Part shown: positions 26,417-35,493 of the stretch, piece after piece | How the letters are laid out: each line of letters begins with the position of its first letter | Numbering within the stretch: the first letter of the stretch is position 1 | Source of the DNA: Photobacterium proteolyticum | GTDB taxonomy: Bacteria; Pseudomonadota; Gammaproteobacteria; Enterobacterales; Vibrionaceae | Reading direction: 5' to 3' | Assembly (NCBI RefSeq): GCF_001939735.1 | Contig: NZ_MJIL01000097.1 | Span: 30,835-94,834 of the forward strand | Length of the DNA stretch: 64,000 nt | Position numbers and translations under genes: made by a program | The notes under the pieces: generated by a model | Seen by the model: only the letters and a program-made list of their open reading frames with translations | What the model was told of the DNA's origin: nothing | Databases searched by the model: none

Positions 26417-27790
26417 TTAGGCGGCTTTCGACAATGGGTACTTTTGCAATACTTCTATCATTGCCTGCGCCAGCGACACTGACCAGAACTCTCCAGCCAA
26501 TGTAAGTGACAAATAGTCACCTTCAAGGTTTACCAATCCATTGCGCTGCCAGATAGCAAACAGCGGTCGGCAATAATGGAAAATGTCCCAGCCGAACTTG
26601 TTACTCAATTCAGCAGCAGACAAAAATCCCCGATCAAAGCTCGCTTTGACTTCAGAGTGCAGCGCAGCCTGAGAGGCAACACGCGTCATCATGACTACCG
26701 GGATTTGCTCCGCTTTCACAGCAGCAATGTAGTCATCCAGGTTCCGTTGCTGCATAAGGCCAAAGCCACCCAAATTACCGCCGGCGCCTGCACCCAATGG
26801 CAGTACTTCGGCTGACGTTTTCGCCAGGCTGTTGTAAATGCTACGTTCTCTGTTATCGCGAGCCCAGTGGTTGACACTTAAGCGGCGAAGGTGATGCTTG
26901 GCCATAAAGCTCACACCATTTTCGAACATCGTTGCTTTTGTCGGAGTGTCGGCCGGATCTGGCAGGCGACCTTGCTCGACCATGCCTTTCATCGGAGTTC
27001 CACCCATTTCGATCAGCTGATACAGATCAACGCCATGGGCACCGCTATCTAAAAAGTCATTCAGATCTTGCTGCCAGATAGCGATATCCTGGAAAGGCAG
27101 GCCATACAGAAGATCAATCACAATAGGTGCCGCATTGGTCGCGCTTAATTCCTGTATACGCTTGAGGACAACATCGCGGTCATCAAGTCGCTTTGCCTTT
27201 CTCCGTACTTGCGTATCAAAGCTCTGTACCCCGAAGGAAAAGCGATTAAATCCCCCGTCTAGCGCCGCATCGAACATACTGTCATCAAAGCGATTAATAC
27301 GACCTTCAAGCGTGAGTTCACAATCTGTAGTAAGCGGAAAATGTTGGCGTATCATTTTGCCAAGGCGGTTAACCTGGGCGGGCGTCAGATCCGTTGGGGT
27401 TCCGCCACCAATATAGACCGCATGAAACGGTGCTGACTGCGTCCATGGCATCTTTGCCTTGAACGTCAGTTCAGCCATTAAGGCTTCAAAATACTCGTCA
27501 ATTAGAGACTGGCTCGATGCATACTGGAAAAAATTGCAATAGGTGCACCGGACTCTACAAAACGGAATGTGAACATATAGGCATCGCTTTCCATTTTGAT
27601 TTGCCGCCATTTCACTATTCAGGGCGGTTAGAATCATCGGTTGCCGTTCCTCTTCAGCAACCATGGCACTCATTCCCCCTGCATGCGCCGAACGTTTACT
27701 TGAAAAAGCAAACCGCAGAGGGTCAGGCGTGTTTTTACCCGTTATTTCAATGGTTAGATTTTCAGGGTTTATCTGTTGTTCTACATTCAT
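26417..27790 (-). CDS. hutW: Radical SAM haem-utilisation enzyme HutW (ChuW-like)
   Basis: Radical SAM enzyme of the HemN/ChuW family, 457 residues from the chosen ATG. The Fe4S4-binding CXXXCXXC is in PFCRVRCTYCNFF, followed by GGGTPTDL for SAM binding. The E. coli O157 homologue ChuW opens the haem ring anaerobically by a radical methylation, releasing iron without oxygen, which suits this organism's anaerobic metabolism. A TTG at 27805 with GAGGAGGAG about 11 bases upstream is an alternative start adding five residues; the ATG at 27790 has no strong ribosome binding site, so the start is uncertain. Confidence 0.88.
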   Translation of the reverse strand: MNVEQQINPENLTIEITGKNTPDPLRFAFSSKRSAHAGGMSAMVAEEERQPMILTALNSEMAANQNGKRCLYVHIPFCRVRCTYCNFFQYASSQSLIDEYFEALMAELTFKAKMPWTQSAPFHAVYIGGGTPTDLTPAQVNRLGKMIRQHFPLTTDCELTLEGRINRFDDSMFDAALDGGFNRFSFGVQSFDTQVRRKAKRLDDRDVVLKRIQELSATNAAPIVIDLLYGLPFQDIAIWQQDLNDFLDSGAHGVDLYQLIEMGGTPMKGMVEQGRLPDPADTPTKATMFENGVSFMAKHHLRRLSVNHWARDNRERSIYNSLAKTSAEVLPLGAGAGGNLGGFGLMQQRNLDDYIAAVKAEQIPVVMMTRVASQAALHSEVKASFDRGFLSAAELSNKFGWDIFHYCRPLFAIWQRNGLVNLEGDYLSLTLAGEFWSVSLAQAMIEVLQKYPLSKAA

Positions 27791-28211
27791 AGGTAATACG
27801 AGCAAACGATGGTCTGCTCCTCCTCACCAAATCTCTTTATCAGCTATCAAGACAGTCATCATAAGACTGATTCATGATGATTATTCGTTGAGCAGCTTGC
27901 TGATTACTTTCATTATTTTTTGTACCACTCAGAGGCATTAAAAGCCCTATACCTGAAAGCGCTTTTCTGCGCCCAAATGATAAACAATCTTATTTGCAAG
28001 CATCATAATTTCGCGCAAATGAGATTGCAAATGATAATTGATATTATTTAATCTTTATGGATAATGAAGAACATTCTCACCCCAAAACTGACTTTTGATA
28101 GTTCTGTTATTAGCTTTTTATATTTAAATCAGAAATTTATTCACGAAAAGTATTGAAGTGATTATAAAACTAACTAACAGGCGATTGACCTTGTGAGATG
28201 GAGAAAAATCA
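27791..28211. promoter_or_regulatory. Divergent hut/tonB control region with Fur box
   Basis: Regulatory region between hutW and tonB. AATGATAATTGATATTATT at 28030-28048 contains the TGATAAT half-site of the Fur consensus followed by an AT-rich half, making it a good candidate Fur box. A weaker GATTCATGATGATTATTCG lies at about 27869-27887, closer to hutW. Iron repression of both operons is expected from V. cholerae. Confidence 0.6.
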
Positions 28212-29027
28212 GTGAACACAAAACGATATGTAATTGCCGGCGCTACATCGATAATTATCCACAGCGTCCTTCTGTCAGCAGTCCCCAACAAGATTGTCAT
28301 GGCTATGCCCGTCGGTACTGAGTCGACTCGAGTATCACTGAACCTTGTATCCGCTCCCAAACCCGCACCTCAGCCAACAGTAGTAAAGGAAGTGGCTCAA
28401 GAAGCCGTTCAAAAAACGACACCGGTTTCCGAACCCATGCCGGTAGTAAAAGAAACGAAAGTCAAAAAGCTGGTCAAAAAGAAAGAGCCTGAGGCCGTGA
28501 AAAAAGCACTGGCACCTAAACCTAAACCTAAACCTAAACCTGAACCTGAACCTGAACCTGAACCTAAGATAACCAAGCCGGAGCCAAAAAAAGTATCAGA
28601 AAACCCGGTCAAAGAGGTTACCAAAAAGATTGATAAGCCAGAGCCACCAAAGAAAGTGGACGAGGCCAAGCCAGCAACGCCAAAATCGGTCGCTAAACCC
28701 AAAGCAGAGATGAAATCTGAACAAGCCGCTGGAGTGAATAGTTCTCCCAGGCTGGTTACCCGTCCGACATTTGCAACCCGCCCGAGCCCGGTCAAATACC
28801 CCAAAATCGCAAAGCGTCGAGGTATAGAAGGACAAGTAATGATTGAGGTATGGATCGACAAAAATGGCAAACAGATCAAACAGACACTCGTACAATCTTC
28901 TGGTGCCCAAGTGCTTGATAAAGCAGCTATTGAAGCCATAAAACGCTGGCAATTCTCTTCTCATACCGTAGACGGACAAGCAATTGCACACCGTGTACAA
29001 ATTCCTGTTCGTTTTAAGTTGGATTAA
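28212..29027 (+). CDS. tonB: Energy-transducing protein TonB
   Basis: 271-residue periplasm-spanning protein that transmits proton-motive force to TonB-dependent receptors. N-terminal signal anchor (residues about 6-28), a long Pro/Lys/Glu spacer (about 45-175), and a C-terminal TonB domain with PKIAKRRGIEGQVMIEVWID and the strand ending IPVRFKLD. The start is GTG, with GGAG 8 bases upstream. The spacer includes nine 6-bp units encoding PK/PE repeats. It heads the tonB-exbB-exbD-hutBCD operon. Confidence 0.94.
   Translation: MNTKRYVIAGATSIIIHSVLLSAVPNKIVMAMPVGTESTRVSLNLVSAPKPAPQPTVVKEVAQEAVQKTTPVSEPMPVVKETKVKKLVKKKEPEAVKKALAPKPKPKPKPEPEPEPEPKITKPEPKKVSENPVKEVTKKIDKPEPPKKVDEAKPATPKSVAKPKAEMKSEQAAGVNSSPRLVTRPTFATRPSPVKYPKIAKRRGIEGQVMIEVWIDKNGKQIKQTLVQSSGAQVLDKAAIEAIKRWQFSSHTVDGQAIAHRVQIPVRFKLD
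28515..28568 (+). repeat. Hexanucleotide repeat in the tonB spacer
   Basis: Four CCTAAA units, four CCTGAA units and one CCTAAG in tandem, 54 bp, encoding Pro-Lys then Pro-Glu dipeptides. Unit length keeps frame, so slippage would change spacer length without frameshift. Confidence 0.9.
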
Positions 29028-29030
29028 ACA

Positions 29031-29717
29031 ATGGACAACATCTATCAGCTACAAAACCAATTTGGCCTAATGACCTGGCCACTTCTTATTTGTTCGGCAC
29101 TTACCGTGATGATCCTATTAGAGAGGTGTATTCAGGTCTTGTTGTGTACAGGAGTCGGAAGAAACAAAATTACGGCCTTGCTTGCCAGGCAAGACCGTAA
29201 CGATGATTCGTCACTCAACCAATTTGCTGAAAACCTGAATAGTCAGCGTCCATTACTCTATAAGGGCGTAGCAATGCTTATCTCTCACCGGCACTTCAAC
29301 AAACCGCTACGTGAAGATGCGGCAGGGATCTGGCTGCAGCAAAAACGTACCCAGCTTCGTTCTGGCTTGCGACTACTGACCTTAATTGGCGTCATTAGTC
29401 CCCTGCTCGGCCTACTGGGAACAGTGCTCGGTCTGATAGAAATGTTCAAAGGCATCGCGGTTTCAACCGGCTCTGTAACCCCTAACGATCTGGCCGATGG
29501 CCTGGGACTGGCGATGCGTACCACTGCGGCAGGACTGATCATTGCCTTGCCGGCAATTACCGGTGCCCAGCTACTCGGGCTTTGGGCAGACAAGGTGACG
29601 GCTAAGCTGGAACATACCCTCAATTATTGCAACCTATGGCTCGAAGGGCTGAATCTGGTTCCGAACGGCCAGCCTGACTCTCTCATGCAACATAATCAGG
29701 CCGGGGTTCAGCAATGA
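29031..29717 (+). CDS. exbB: TonB-system proton channel protein ExbB
   Basis: 228-residue inner membrane protein of the ExbB/MotA/TolQ family, with three transmembrane helices (residues about 14-34, 112-135 and 155-178) and a cytoplasmic loop between the first and second. LGLLGTVLGLIEMF and DGLGLAMRTTAAGL are the conserved channel-lining segments. It starts three bases after tonB and overlaps exbD as ATGA. Confidence 0.93.
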   Translation: MDNIYQLQNQFGLMTWPLLICSALTVMILLERCIQVLLCTGVGRNKITALLARQDRNDDSSLNQFAENLNSQRPLLYKGVAMLISHRHFNKPLREDAAGIWLQQKRTQLRSGLRLLTLIGVISPLLGLLGTVLGLIEMFKGIAVSTGSVTPNDLADGLGLAMRTTAAGLIIALPAITGAQLLGLWADKVTAKLEHTLNYCNLWLEGLNLVPNGQPDSLMQHNQAGVQQ

Positions 29718-30136
29718 TCCGCACCAACAATACCGGCCAGTTCGAAAATGAGCTCACCCCTGATCTGACGCCACTGCTGGACATCATTTTTATCGTCATG
29801 GTTTTTCTGCTCCTCACTGCCAGTGTCAAGCTGGAGTCACTTGAGGTCGAGCTGCCTCAGACAGAAACAAAAGTGCTGCAAACCACCGACTCCGATCCTG
29901 TCACGATCAACCTGACAGCACAGCCACCTTACTGGGCCTTGCAAGGCAAAGCGGTAGAAGGGTGGGAAGCGTTTCAGCAGGCAGTGCTCAAAGAAATCAA
30001 AACCAACCCGGAGAAGCCAGTGGTTATCGGCGCCGATAAGGCTGGCTCAGTGGAGAACATGCTTAAGTTACTCGCCTTTCTTCAACAACATGACATAAAA
30101 GCCACCCAACTATTAATGGAAGAGGACAACTCATGA
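29714..30136 (+). CDS. exbD: TonB-system protein ExbD
   Basis: 140-residue inner membrane protein with a single transmembrane helix (about 20-40) preceded by LTPDLTPLLDIIFIVMVF; the Asp in LLDI is the conserved protonatable residue of the family. The periplasmic domain follows. Coupled by ATGA overlap to exbB upstream and hutB downstream. Confidence 0.93.
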   Translation: MIRTNNTGQFENELTPDLTPLLDIIFIVMVFLLLTASVKLESLEVELPQTETKVLQTTDSDPVTINLTAQPPYWALQGKAVEGWEAFQQAVLKEIKTNPEKPVVIGADKAGSVENMLKLLAFLQQHDIKATQLLMEEDNS

Positions 30137-30969
30137 AGCGTATCGCTCTGGCTACTACATTACTATTTGCTGCCTGTTCCGTCTGGGCCAATGAACGCAT
30201 CATCAGTGCCGGTGCCGCCATTACAGAACTCATCTATGCGCTTGAGGCTCAAGAGCAGCTTGTTGCTGTCGACATTACCAGCAAATCGATGGTCGACAGC
30301 TCAGTTCCGACTCTGGGATATCACCGCCAGCTATCTGCTGAGAGTTTAATTGCGTTCAACCCGACCCGGTTATTAGGTTCGAACGAAATGGGTCCCAAAA
30401 CGACCTTGGAACTGATCCAGCAAGCCGGTATTGAGGTCGATATTGTTAATTCTGGTGAAACTGTCGATGATTTACTGGCTCGGATTGATGAAATCGCCCT
30501 GTTAACGAATAAAAAAACGGAAGCCAACCAACTGCACGCTGTCGTAAAACAGCAGGTTACGGCGATCAATGCTACCCTTGCCGCTCATAAAGAGCGCAAG
30601 AAAGTCCTCTTCCTGATGATTCATGATGGCCGTCCCGCTAACGTTGCCGGGCGTAACACTACGGCTGATACCGTCATCCGACTTGCTGGTGCAATCAATC
30701 CTGCCGCCAGTGCAGTGGAATCATATAAACCGATATCGACCGAAGCCATGGTTCAAATGCAGCCAGACATTATTTTGATCAGCTCCCGTACACTGCACAA
30801 TATCGGCAGCATCGAGGATCTGCTTAAAAAGATGCCGCTACTGGCAGCAACACCAGCCGGACAAAATAAAGCACTTGCCACCATTGACGGTACCGCACTT
30901 ATTGGCGGCCTTGGCCTAAAAAGCCTGAGCGAAGCCGAGCGCCTAAATAGCGTTTTCTACAACCACTGA
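30133..30969 (+). CDS. hutB: Haem ABC transporter periplasmic binding protein HutB
   Basis: 278-residue periplasmic binding protein (class III, BtuF/HmuT type) with a Sec signal cleaved near VWA at residue 17. The mature N terminus RIISAGAAITELIYAL and the domain-linking long helix are typical. It would capture haem delivered by TonB-dependent receptors and pass it to HutC. ATGA overlap with exbD. Confidence 0.92.
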   Translation: MKRIALATTLLFAACSVWANERIISAGAAITELIYALEAQEQLVAVDITSKSMVDSSVPTLGYHRQLSAESLIAFNPTRLLGSNEMGPKTTLELIQQAGIEVDIVNSGETVDDLLARIDEIALLTNKKTEANQLHAVVKQQVTAINATLAAHKERKKVLFLMIHDGRPANVAGRNTTADTVIRLAGAINPAASAVESYKPISTEAMVQMQPDIILISSRTLHNIGSIEDLLKKMPLLAATPAGQNKALATIDGTALIGGLGLKSLSEAERLNSVFYNH

Positions 30970-30993
30970 TCCTGAAGCTTTCTACGGTTACTT

Positions 30994-32046
30994 ATGCACT
31001 CAAGAACACTACAGCCCCAGCGAATGCCTGTCGGCATTATCTTTCCATTGAGCTTTTTGCTACTCACAATTGCCGTCATCACGTCGGTAGCTGTCGGACC
31101 TATGGCGATCAGCTTTTCTGACAGCCTTAAGGCACTGTTACCATGGCAAACCGATCTACCGACCCATATCGAGATTGTGATCCATAAGATTCGTCTTCCA
31201 CGTACCCTGCTCTGTATCGCGGTCGGCAGCATACTGGCACTCTGTGGTGCTGTCATGCAGGGACTTTTTCGCAATCCTCTGGCTGACCCCGGTATTATTG
31301 GCGTTTCAGGGGGTGCAAGCCTTGGCGCAGCGCTTGCCATTGTTATCTTTGCCCCTCTGGCAGCATCATTTCCGCTTCTACTTACCATGGGAACCGTACC
31401 GGTGTTCGCCTTTATTGGCGGCGCAGCCAGTACCTATCTGGTTTATCGGCTTGGTACCGATAAGAACGGTACCTCTGTGACTATTATGCTGTTGGCAGGT
31501 GTCGCTATTGGCGCATTATCCGGAGCCGGGCTTGGATTAATGAATTACTTTGCCGACGATCAGGCGCTGCGCGACTTGTCGCTTTGGTCTATGGGCTCCC
31601 TGGCTGGGGCTACCTGGCCGGGTATCACCCTTGCCTTTGTCACACTTGGCGTATTGCTACTGGCTTTCGACCGCTATGCCAATGCACTTAACGCCTTCCT
31701 GCTGGGAGAAGGTGAAGCCAAGCACATGGGCGTAAATGTACAAAAACTCAAGCGGCTGCTCATTTTGCTCTGTGCCGCCGGTGTCGGGGTTACCGTTTCT
31801 CTCACTGGTGTTATCGGATTTATCGGCCTCATTATTCCGCACCTTTGCAGAATGCTTACCGGGCCAAACCACAAGACACTGCTACCGCTATCTGCACTAC
31901 TCGGAGCCCTGATCCTGCTGATCGCCGACATGCTGGCCCGGGTGGTTGCCGCCCCGGCAGAATTACCCGTTGGGATCATCACCGCAATCCTCGGTGCACC
32001 TTTCTTTATCCTCCTCCTTACCAGACAAAAGGGGAAAATGTCATGA
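30994..32046 (+). CDS. hutC: Haem ABC transporter permease HutC
   Basis: 350-residue FecCD-family permease with about 9-10 transmembrane helices. The segments RLPRTLLCIAVGSILALCGAVMQGLFRNPLADPGIIGVSGGASLGA and GVIGFIGLIIPHLCRMLTG carry the family signatures, here named by their cores PRTL, NPLADP and GFIGLIIPH. It works with HutB and HutD to import haem. ATGA overlap with hutD. Confidence 0.92.
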   Translation: MHSRTLQPQRMPVGIIFPLSFLLLTIAVITSVAVGPMAISFSDSLKALLPWQTDLPTHIEIVIHKIRLPRTLLCIAVGSILALCGAVMQGLFRNPLADPGIIGVSGGASLGAALAIVIFAPLAASFPLLLTMGTVPVFAFIGGAASTYLVYRLGTDKNGTSVTIMLLAGVAIGALSGAGLGLMNYFADDQALRDLSLWSMGSLAGATWPGITLAFVTLGVLLLAFDRYANALNAFLLGEGEAKHMGVNVQKLKRLLILLCAAGVGVTVSLTGVIGFIGLIIPHLCRMLTGPNHKTLLPLSALLGALILLIADMLARVVAAPAELPVGIITAILGAPFFILLLTRQKGKMS

Positions 32047-32867
32047 TTTCATCAGATACAGTGCAGAAAGCTGCCATCAACGCCAAGGGCTTGCACTTGA
32101 GCCTAGGCGGAAAAACATTACTCAGTGACTTCGACATTTCAATTGCCAGTGGTGAGCTGACTGCACTACTGGGCCCTAATGGCGCGGGAAAGAGCACGCT
32201 GCTCAAAGTACTGTGCGGCGAAGTTGATGCAGGGGGAGACATCGAATTCTTTGGCAAACCGCGGGCTGAATTTAAACCAGAACATCTTGCCAAGCACCTA
32301 GGAGTCCTGCCACAGCACAGTAATTTAACTTTCGCCTTTACTGCACAGGAAGTGGTAGAGCTTGGCAGCATCCCCCTTCAGATTCCTAATGCTGTAACCC
32401 AGCAGATTGCTAAGGAAAAAATGCAGATTGTCGATGTGCTCTCATTAAGAGAGCGCCTCTACCCCACCCTTTCCGGTGGTGAAAAGCAACGAGTACATTT
32501 TGCCAGAGTGCTTACTCAGCTCAGTCATGCAGGTGAACAATGTGTCCTAATGCTCGATGAACCAACCTCCGCACTTGATCTCGCCCACCAGCACCGTACT
32601 CTTGAGGTTGCCCGCGAACTTGCCCGTTTAGGGGCCGCGGTTATCGTTGTGATCCATGATCTCAATTTGGCTGCACAGTATGCCGATCGCCTGGTCATAA
32701 TCAACGAAGGAAAAATCCAGGCAGATGGCTCCCCGTGGCAGGCTCTGACCAGTGAAACGATCAACAGAGTTTACGGCTGGCCTGTGCACATCACAGCACA
32801 TCCGACAGATGATTATCCGGTAGTCATATCTTCTGGTATACCAACGGTCTACTCGGAAGCCACCTAA
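32043..32867 (+). CDS. hutD: Haem ABC transporter ATPase HutD
   Basis: 274-residue ABC ATPase. Walker A GPNGAGKST, signature LSGGEKQR, Walker B VLMLDEPT followed by SALD, and the H-loop in VIHDLNLA are all intact. The ATG overlapping the hutC stop is chosen; upstream in-frame codons run inside hutC. It is the last gene of the tonB-exbBD-hutBCD operon. Confidence 0.92.
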   Translation: MISSDTVQKAAINAKGLHLSLGGKTLLSDFDISIASGELTALLGPNGAGKSTLLKVLCGEVDAGGDIEFFGKPRAEFKPEHLAKHLGVLPQHSNLTFAFTAQEVVELGSIPLQIPNAVTQQIAKEKMQIVDVLSLRERLYPTLSGGEKQRVHFARVLTQLSHAGEQCVLMLDEPTSALDLAHQHRTLEVARELARLGAAVIVVIHDLNLAAQYADRLVIINEGKIQADGSPWQALTSETINRVYGWPVHITAHPTDDYPVVISSGIPTVYSEAT

Positions 32868-32950
32868 ATAGGATATGCATCTAGTTTGTGTAAAATCGCA
32901 TTGAGTTTGTTGATATCTATCAAGAATTTCAAGGTTGGGATACAGAAACG

Positions 32951-32998
32951 TTGCACTGTGCGCTACACTCAGTAGAATGTGAACGCAAGCGATTACAC
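32951..32998 (+). promoter_or_regulatory. Promoter with PUR-box-like operator ahead of purR
   Basis: TTGCAC and TAGAAT are separated by 16 bases, giving a start site near 32985. ACGCAAGCGATTACAC at 32983-32998 overlaps that site and resembles the PurR operator ACGCAAACGTTTGCGT, mainly in its left half. PurR autoregulation is plausible. Confidence 0.5.
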
Positions 32999-33026
32999 AA
33001 TGAAACGCCCCGTAAGGCAAGAGAAC

Positions 33027-33055
33027 AAAGCCGCTCGTGAATGAAGCGGCTTTTT
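33027..33055 (+). terminator. Intrinsic terminator between hutD and purR
   Basis: AAAGCCGCT pairs with AGCGGCTTT (9 bp, 9-base loop), followed by TT. An outer AAACGCC/GGCGTTT pairing (33003-33009 with 33056-33062) can extend the structure. It may end the hut operon, or act as an attenuator in the purR leader if transcription starts near 32985. Confidence 0.8.
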
Positions 33056-33070
33056 GGCGTTTTAGACGCT

Positions 33071-33123
33071 GTACCAAACAGACTAATTATCTAATGCAGT
33101 CAGATAATTACTCTGTTTGGTAC
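33071..33123. repeat. 53-bp near-perfect inverted repeat upstream of purR
   Basis: Two 22-bp arms (33071-33092 and 33102-33123) are complementary except for one C-C mismatch and flank a 9-base loop, AATGCAGTC. The outer ends read GTACCAAACAG and CTGTTTGGTAC. No U-tract follows. It lies 68 bp upstream of the purR start. Confidence 0.85.
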
Positions 33124-33191
33124 TATTGATTACAAGTGATTATGAAATGGTCGGTTCTGACCTCTGATCTTAAATTATTAGAAGAATAAAT

Positions 33192-34199
33192 ATGGCAACG
33201 ATTAAAGATGTTGCACGTATGGCTGGTGTATCAACGACAACAGTATCTCACGTGATCAACAAAACACGCTTTGTTGCAGAAGCAACACAGAAAAAAGTAT
33301 TAGCGGCTGTAGATGAATTAAATTACGCACCAAGTGCTGTTGCACGAAGCCTCAAGTGCAATACAACCCGTACTATCGGTATGCTAGTTACCAAATCGAC
33401 TAACCCTTTCTTTGCCGAGGTTGTACATGGTGTGGAAGAGTATTGCTATGGTGAAGGCTATACGCTGATCTTGTGTAATACCGAAGGCAACCTTGAAAAA
33501 CAACGCGATTACCTGCGCATGCTGGCAGAAAAGCGTGTTGATGGTCTGTTGGTCATGTGCTCTGATCTTGACGAAAAGCTTCTCGAGCTACTTGAGCGTA
33601 AGAAAGATCTGCCGATGGTGATCATGGATTGGGGGCCGGAAAGCCCGCACACTGACAAAATCCAGGACAACGCTGAACTCGGTGGCTATGTTGCGACCAA
33701 ATACTTCATTGAACACGGTCATACCAACATTGGCTGCTTGTCTGGCCACCCAGATAAATCAACCTGTCGTGAGCGTCTGAAGGGCTTCTATAAAGCGATG
33801 GACGAAGCAAAGCTTGATGTCAATGAAAGCTGGCTGCTTGAAGGTGACTTCGAGTGTGAGTCTGCTGTTATTGCCGCCAACAAGTTCATTGCCATGAAAG
33901 ATCGTCCAACCGCAATCTTCTGCTTCAATGACATTATGGCAATGGCGCTTATCAGTACCTTTGAACAGGCTGGTTTACGGGTTCCTGATGATATCTCTAT
34001 CATCGGTTACGACAACATCGATCTGGCTCCCTATTTCTCGCCACCTCTTACTACAATCCACCAGCCTAAGCGTCGATTGGGTAAAACAGCGATTGAAATC
34101 CTGATGGAGCGTGTCAAAGATAAAGAGCACGAACGACGTATCTTTGAGATGGCCCCGGAGCTCGTTGTACGTAAATCAGTAAAAGACCTGAACGCATAA
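33192..34199 (+). CDS. purR: Purine repressor PurR
   Basis: 335-residue LacI/GalR-family repressor. The N-terminal helix-turn-helix [21 protein letters not shown] and hinge helix (SAVARSLK) match E. coli PurR closely, as do [18 protein letters not shown] and the C-terminal [21 protein letters not shown]. With hypoxanthine or guanine bound it would repress purine synthesis genes. Monocistronic between two terminators, with a complex leader containing a PUR-box-like site, a hairpin terminator and a large inverted repeat. Confidence 0.94.
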   Translation: MATIKDVARMAGVSTTTVSHVINKTRFVAEATQKKVLAAVDELNYAPSAVARSLKCNTTRTIGMLVTKSTNPFFAEVVHGVEEYCYGEGYTLILCNTEGNLEKQRDYLRMLAEKRVDGLLVMCSDLDEKLLELLERKKDLPMVIMDWGPESPHTDKIQDNAELGGYVATKYFIEHGHTNIGCLSGHPDKSTCRERLKGFYKAMDEAKLDVNESWLLEGDFECESAVIAANKFIAMKDRPTAIFCFNDIMAMALISTFEQAGLRVPDDISIIGYDNIDLAPYFSPPLTTIHQPKRRLGKTAIEILMERVKDKEHERRIFEMAPELVVRKSVKDLNA

Positions 34200-34220
34200 A
34201 TGACCTAGCACGCCCCCATC

Positions 34221-34252
34221 AAAAAAGCCGATATCTGATATCGGTTTTTTTT
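34221..34252 (+). terminator. Intrinsic terminator of purR
   Basis: CCGATAT pairs with ATATCGG around a CTG loop, with A-run before and eight T after, so it could work in both directions. Confidence 0.92.
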
Positions 34253-34397
34253 GTCTTTAACTCTTTTTTTACTGTAAATATTTTAAGGCATTTATGCTGC
34301 TCTCATCCCATAACTGGGATCTATTACTTGAAGCAAGATCACAGTTTTCAAAGTGGGAGCAAGTTCAAAAATATTATCTGAGATATTCTTAAATAGT

Positions 34398-34502
34398 CAC
34401 GAACAAGGCAAACCATCCGAAAGGATGGGACGCAAAGCTTCCGGCCTAAAAGTGGTTAGTTTATCAATAACTAAGTTGCTTATGGTAGCGGGGTTGCCGA
34501 TG
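34398..34502 (+). ncRNA. c-di-GMP-I (GEMM) riboswitch upstream of tfoY
   Basis: All GEMM-I hallmarks are readable: AAGGCAAACC, a stem CCATCC-GAAA-GGATGG with the GNRA tetraloop, GGGACGCAAAGC, CGGCCTAAA, then ATGGTAGCGGGGTTGCCGATGG closing the structure. It lies about 126 bases before the tfoY-type gene. The same arrangement (Vc2) controls V. cholerae VC1722/tfoY. No clear terminator follows, so control of translation start is as likely as control of transcription. Confidence 0.95.
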
Positions 34503-34628
34503 GATCTAGCAATAAGTGATGTCATGAATCCTGACATATTTCTGACATAACTTTTTTGTGAAATTTGCTAATCTGAAATCCTCGCTCTGTTGTTAGGTGA
34601 CTCAAGATATTTTTCACCGAGAAGAAGC

Positions 34629-35219
34629 ATGGACAAACCAGTACTTAAAGAATCACTACGATTATTCAATTGTTTCGAGAATGTAAAATCTCGCTCGATG
34701 TTTGGCGGTTTTGGTATATTCGCGGGTGAAACCATGTTTGCACTTGTGGTAAACGATAAGTTGCATCTCCGAGCTAATGCCGACAATGAAGAAGAATTTA
34801 AGCAGGCAGGTTTAACTCCTTACGTTTATAAAAAGCGCGGGTTTCCTGTTGTGACTAAGCATTACGCTATTCCGCAGGAATGGTGGGATGAACCTGGAAA
34901 AATTCTTTGCCAAGCGAAGCGTTCTTTTACTGCCGCTAAACAAGATAAAGAAACCAAAAGCAAATCAGGTCCTAGTCGTATAAAAGATTTACCGAACCTA
35001 CGTTTAGCTAACGAACGTATGCTGAAAAAGGCCGGTATTACGACCGTTGAAGAGCTCTTTGAAGCCGGTGCACTCAATGCCTATAAAGCATTGCAGCAAA
35101 CCCATCAAGAGTCGGTAAATATCGAGTTGCTATGGGCCCTTGAGGGTGCAGTTAGCGGCCAGCATTGGTCGGTAATTACTAAGCAGCGTCGTTCGGAACT
35201 TCTTTCTGAATTACCGTGA
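34629..35219 (+). CDS. tfoY: TfoX/Sxy-family regulator, TfoY type
   Basis: 196-residue protein with an N-terminal TfoX_N domain ([20 protein letters not shown]) and a C-terminal TfoX_C domain ([26 protein letters not shown]). The upstream c-di-GMP riboswitch identifies it as the TfoY branch, which in V. cholerae drives motility and type VI secretion at low c-di-GMP, rather than TfoX, the competence regulator. The ATG at 34629 is chosen because the protein then aligns with the family start MDKP. A terminator follows. Confidence 0.9.
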   Translation: MDKPVLKESLRLFNCFENVKSRSMFGGFGIFAGETMFALVVNDKLHLRANADNEEEFKQAGLTPYVYKKRGFPVVTKHYAIPQEWWDEPGKILCQAKRSFTAAKQDKETKSKSGPSRIKDLPNLRLANERMLKKAGITTVEELFEAGALNAYKALQQTHQESVNIELLWALEGAVSGQHWSVITKQRRSELLSELP

Positions 35220-35240
35220 ACAACCCTATAGATATTTATA

Positions 35241-35268
35241 AAAAGAGGTGCTAAGCACCTCTTTTTTT
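35241..35268 (+). terminator. Intrinsic terminator of tfoY
   Basis: AAAGAGGTGCT pairs with AGCACCTCTTT, directly followed by more T. Confidence 0.93.
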
Positions 35269-35493
35269 ATTACCTATTTTCAGCATACCCAACTAATGGA
35301 AATAAAAATATACGCATAGCCACTTATGCATAATTATTTTATTACCACTTTTTTGCTCCCCCCAATGACAATTTTTTGTCATATAACGTCAAATATTGAT
35401 ACCTCTCACAAAGCTGTTCATAAAAGCATCAATATCCTTTTCATCAATATTGTCATTAGTAGAATTGGGCTGTCATTCTAGCAGGAGGTTGTC

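Noticed and set aside
33071-33123. Inverted repeat considered as an integron attC site
   Set aside because: It lacks the GTTRRRY core and the asymmetric bulged bases of attC, and there is no cassette structure nearby.
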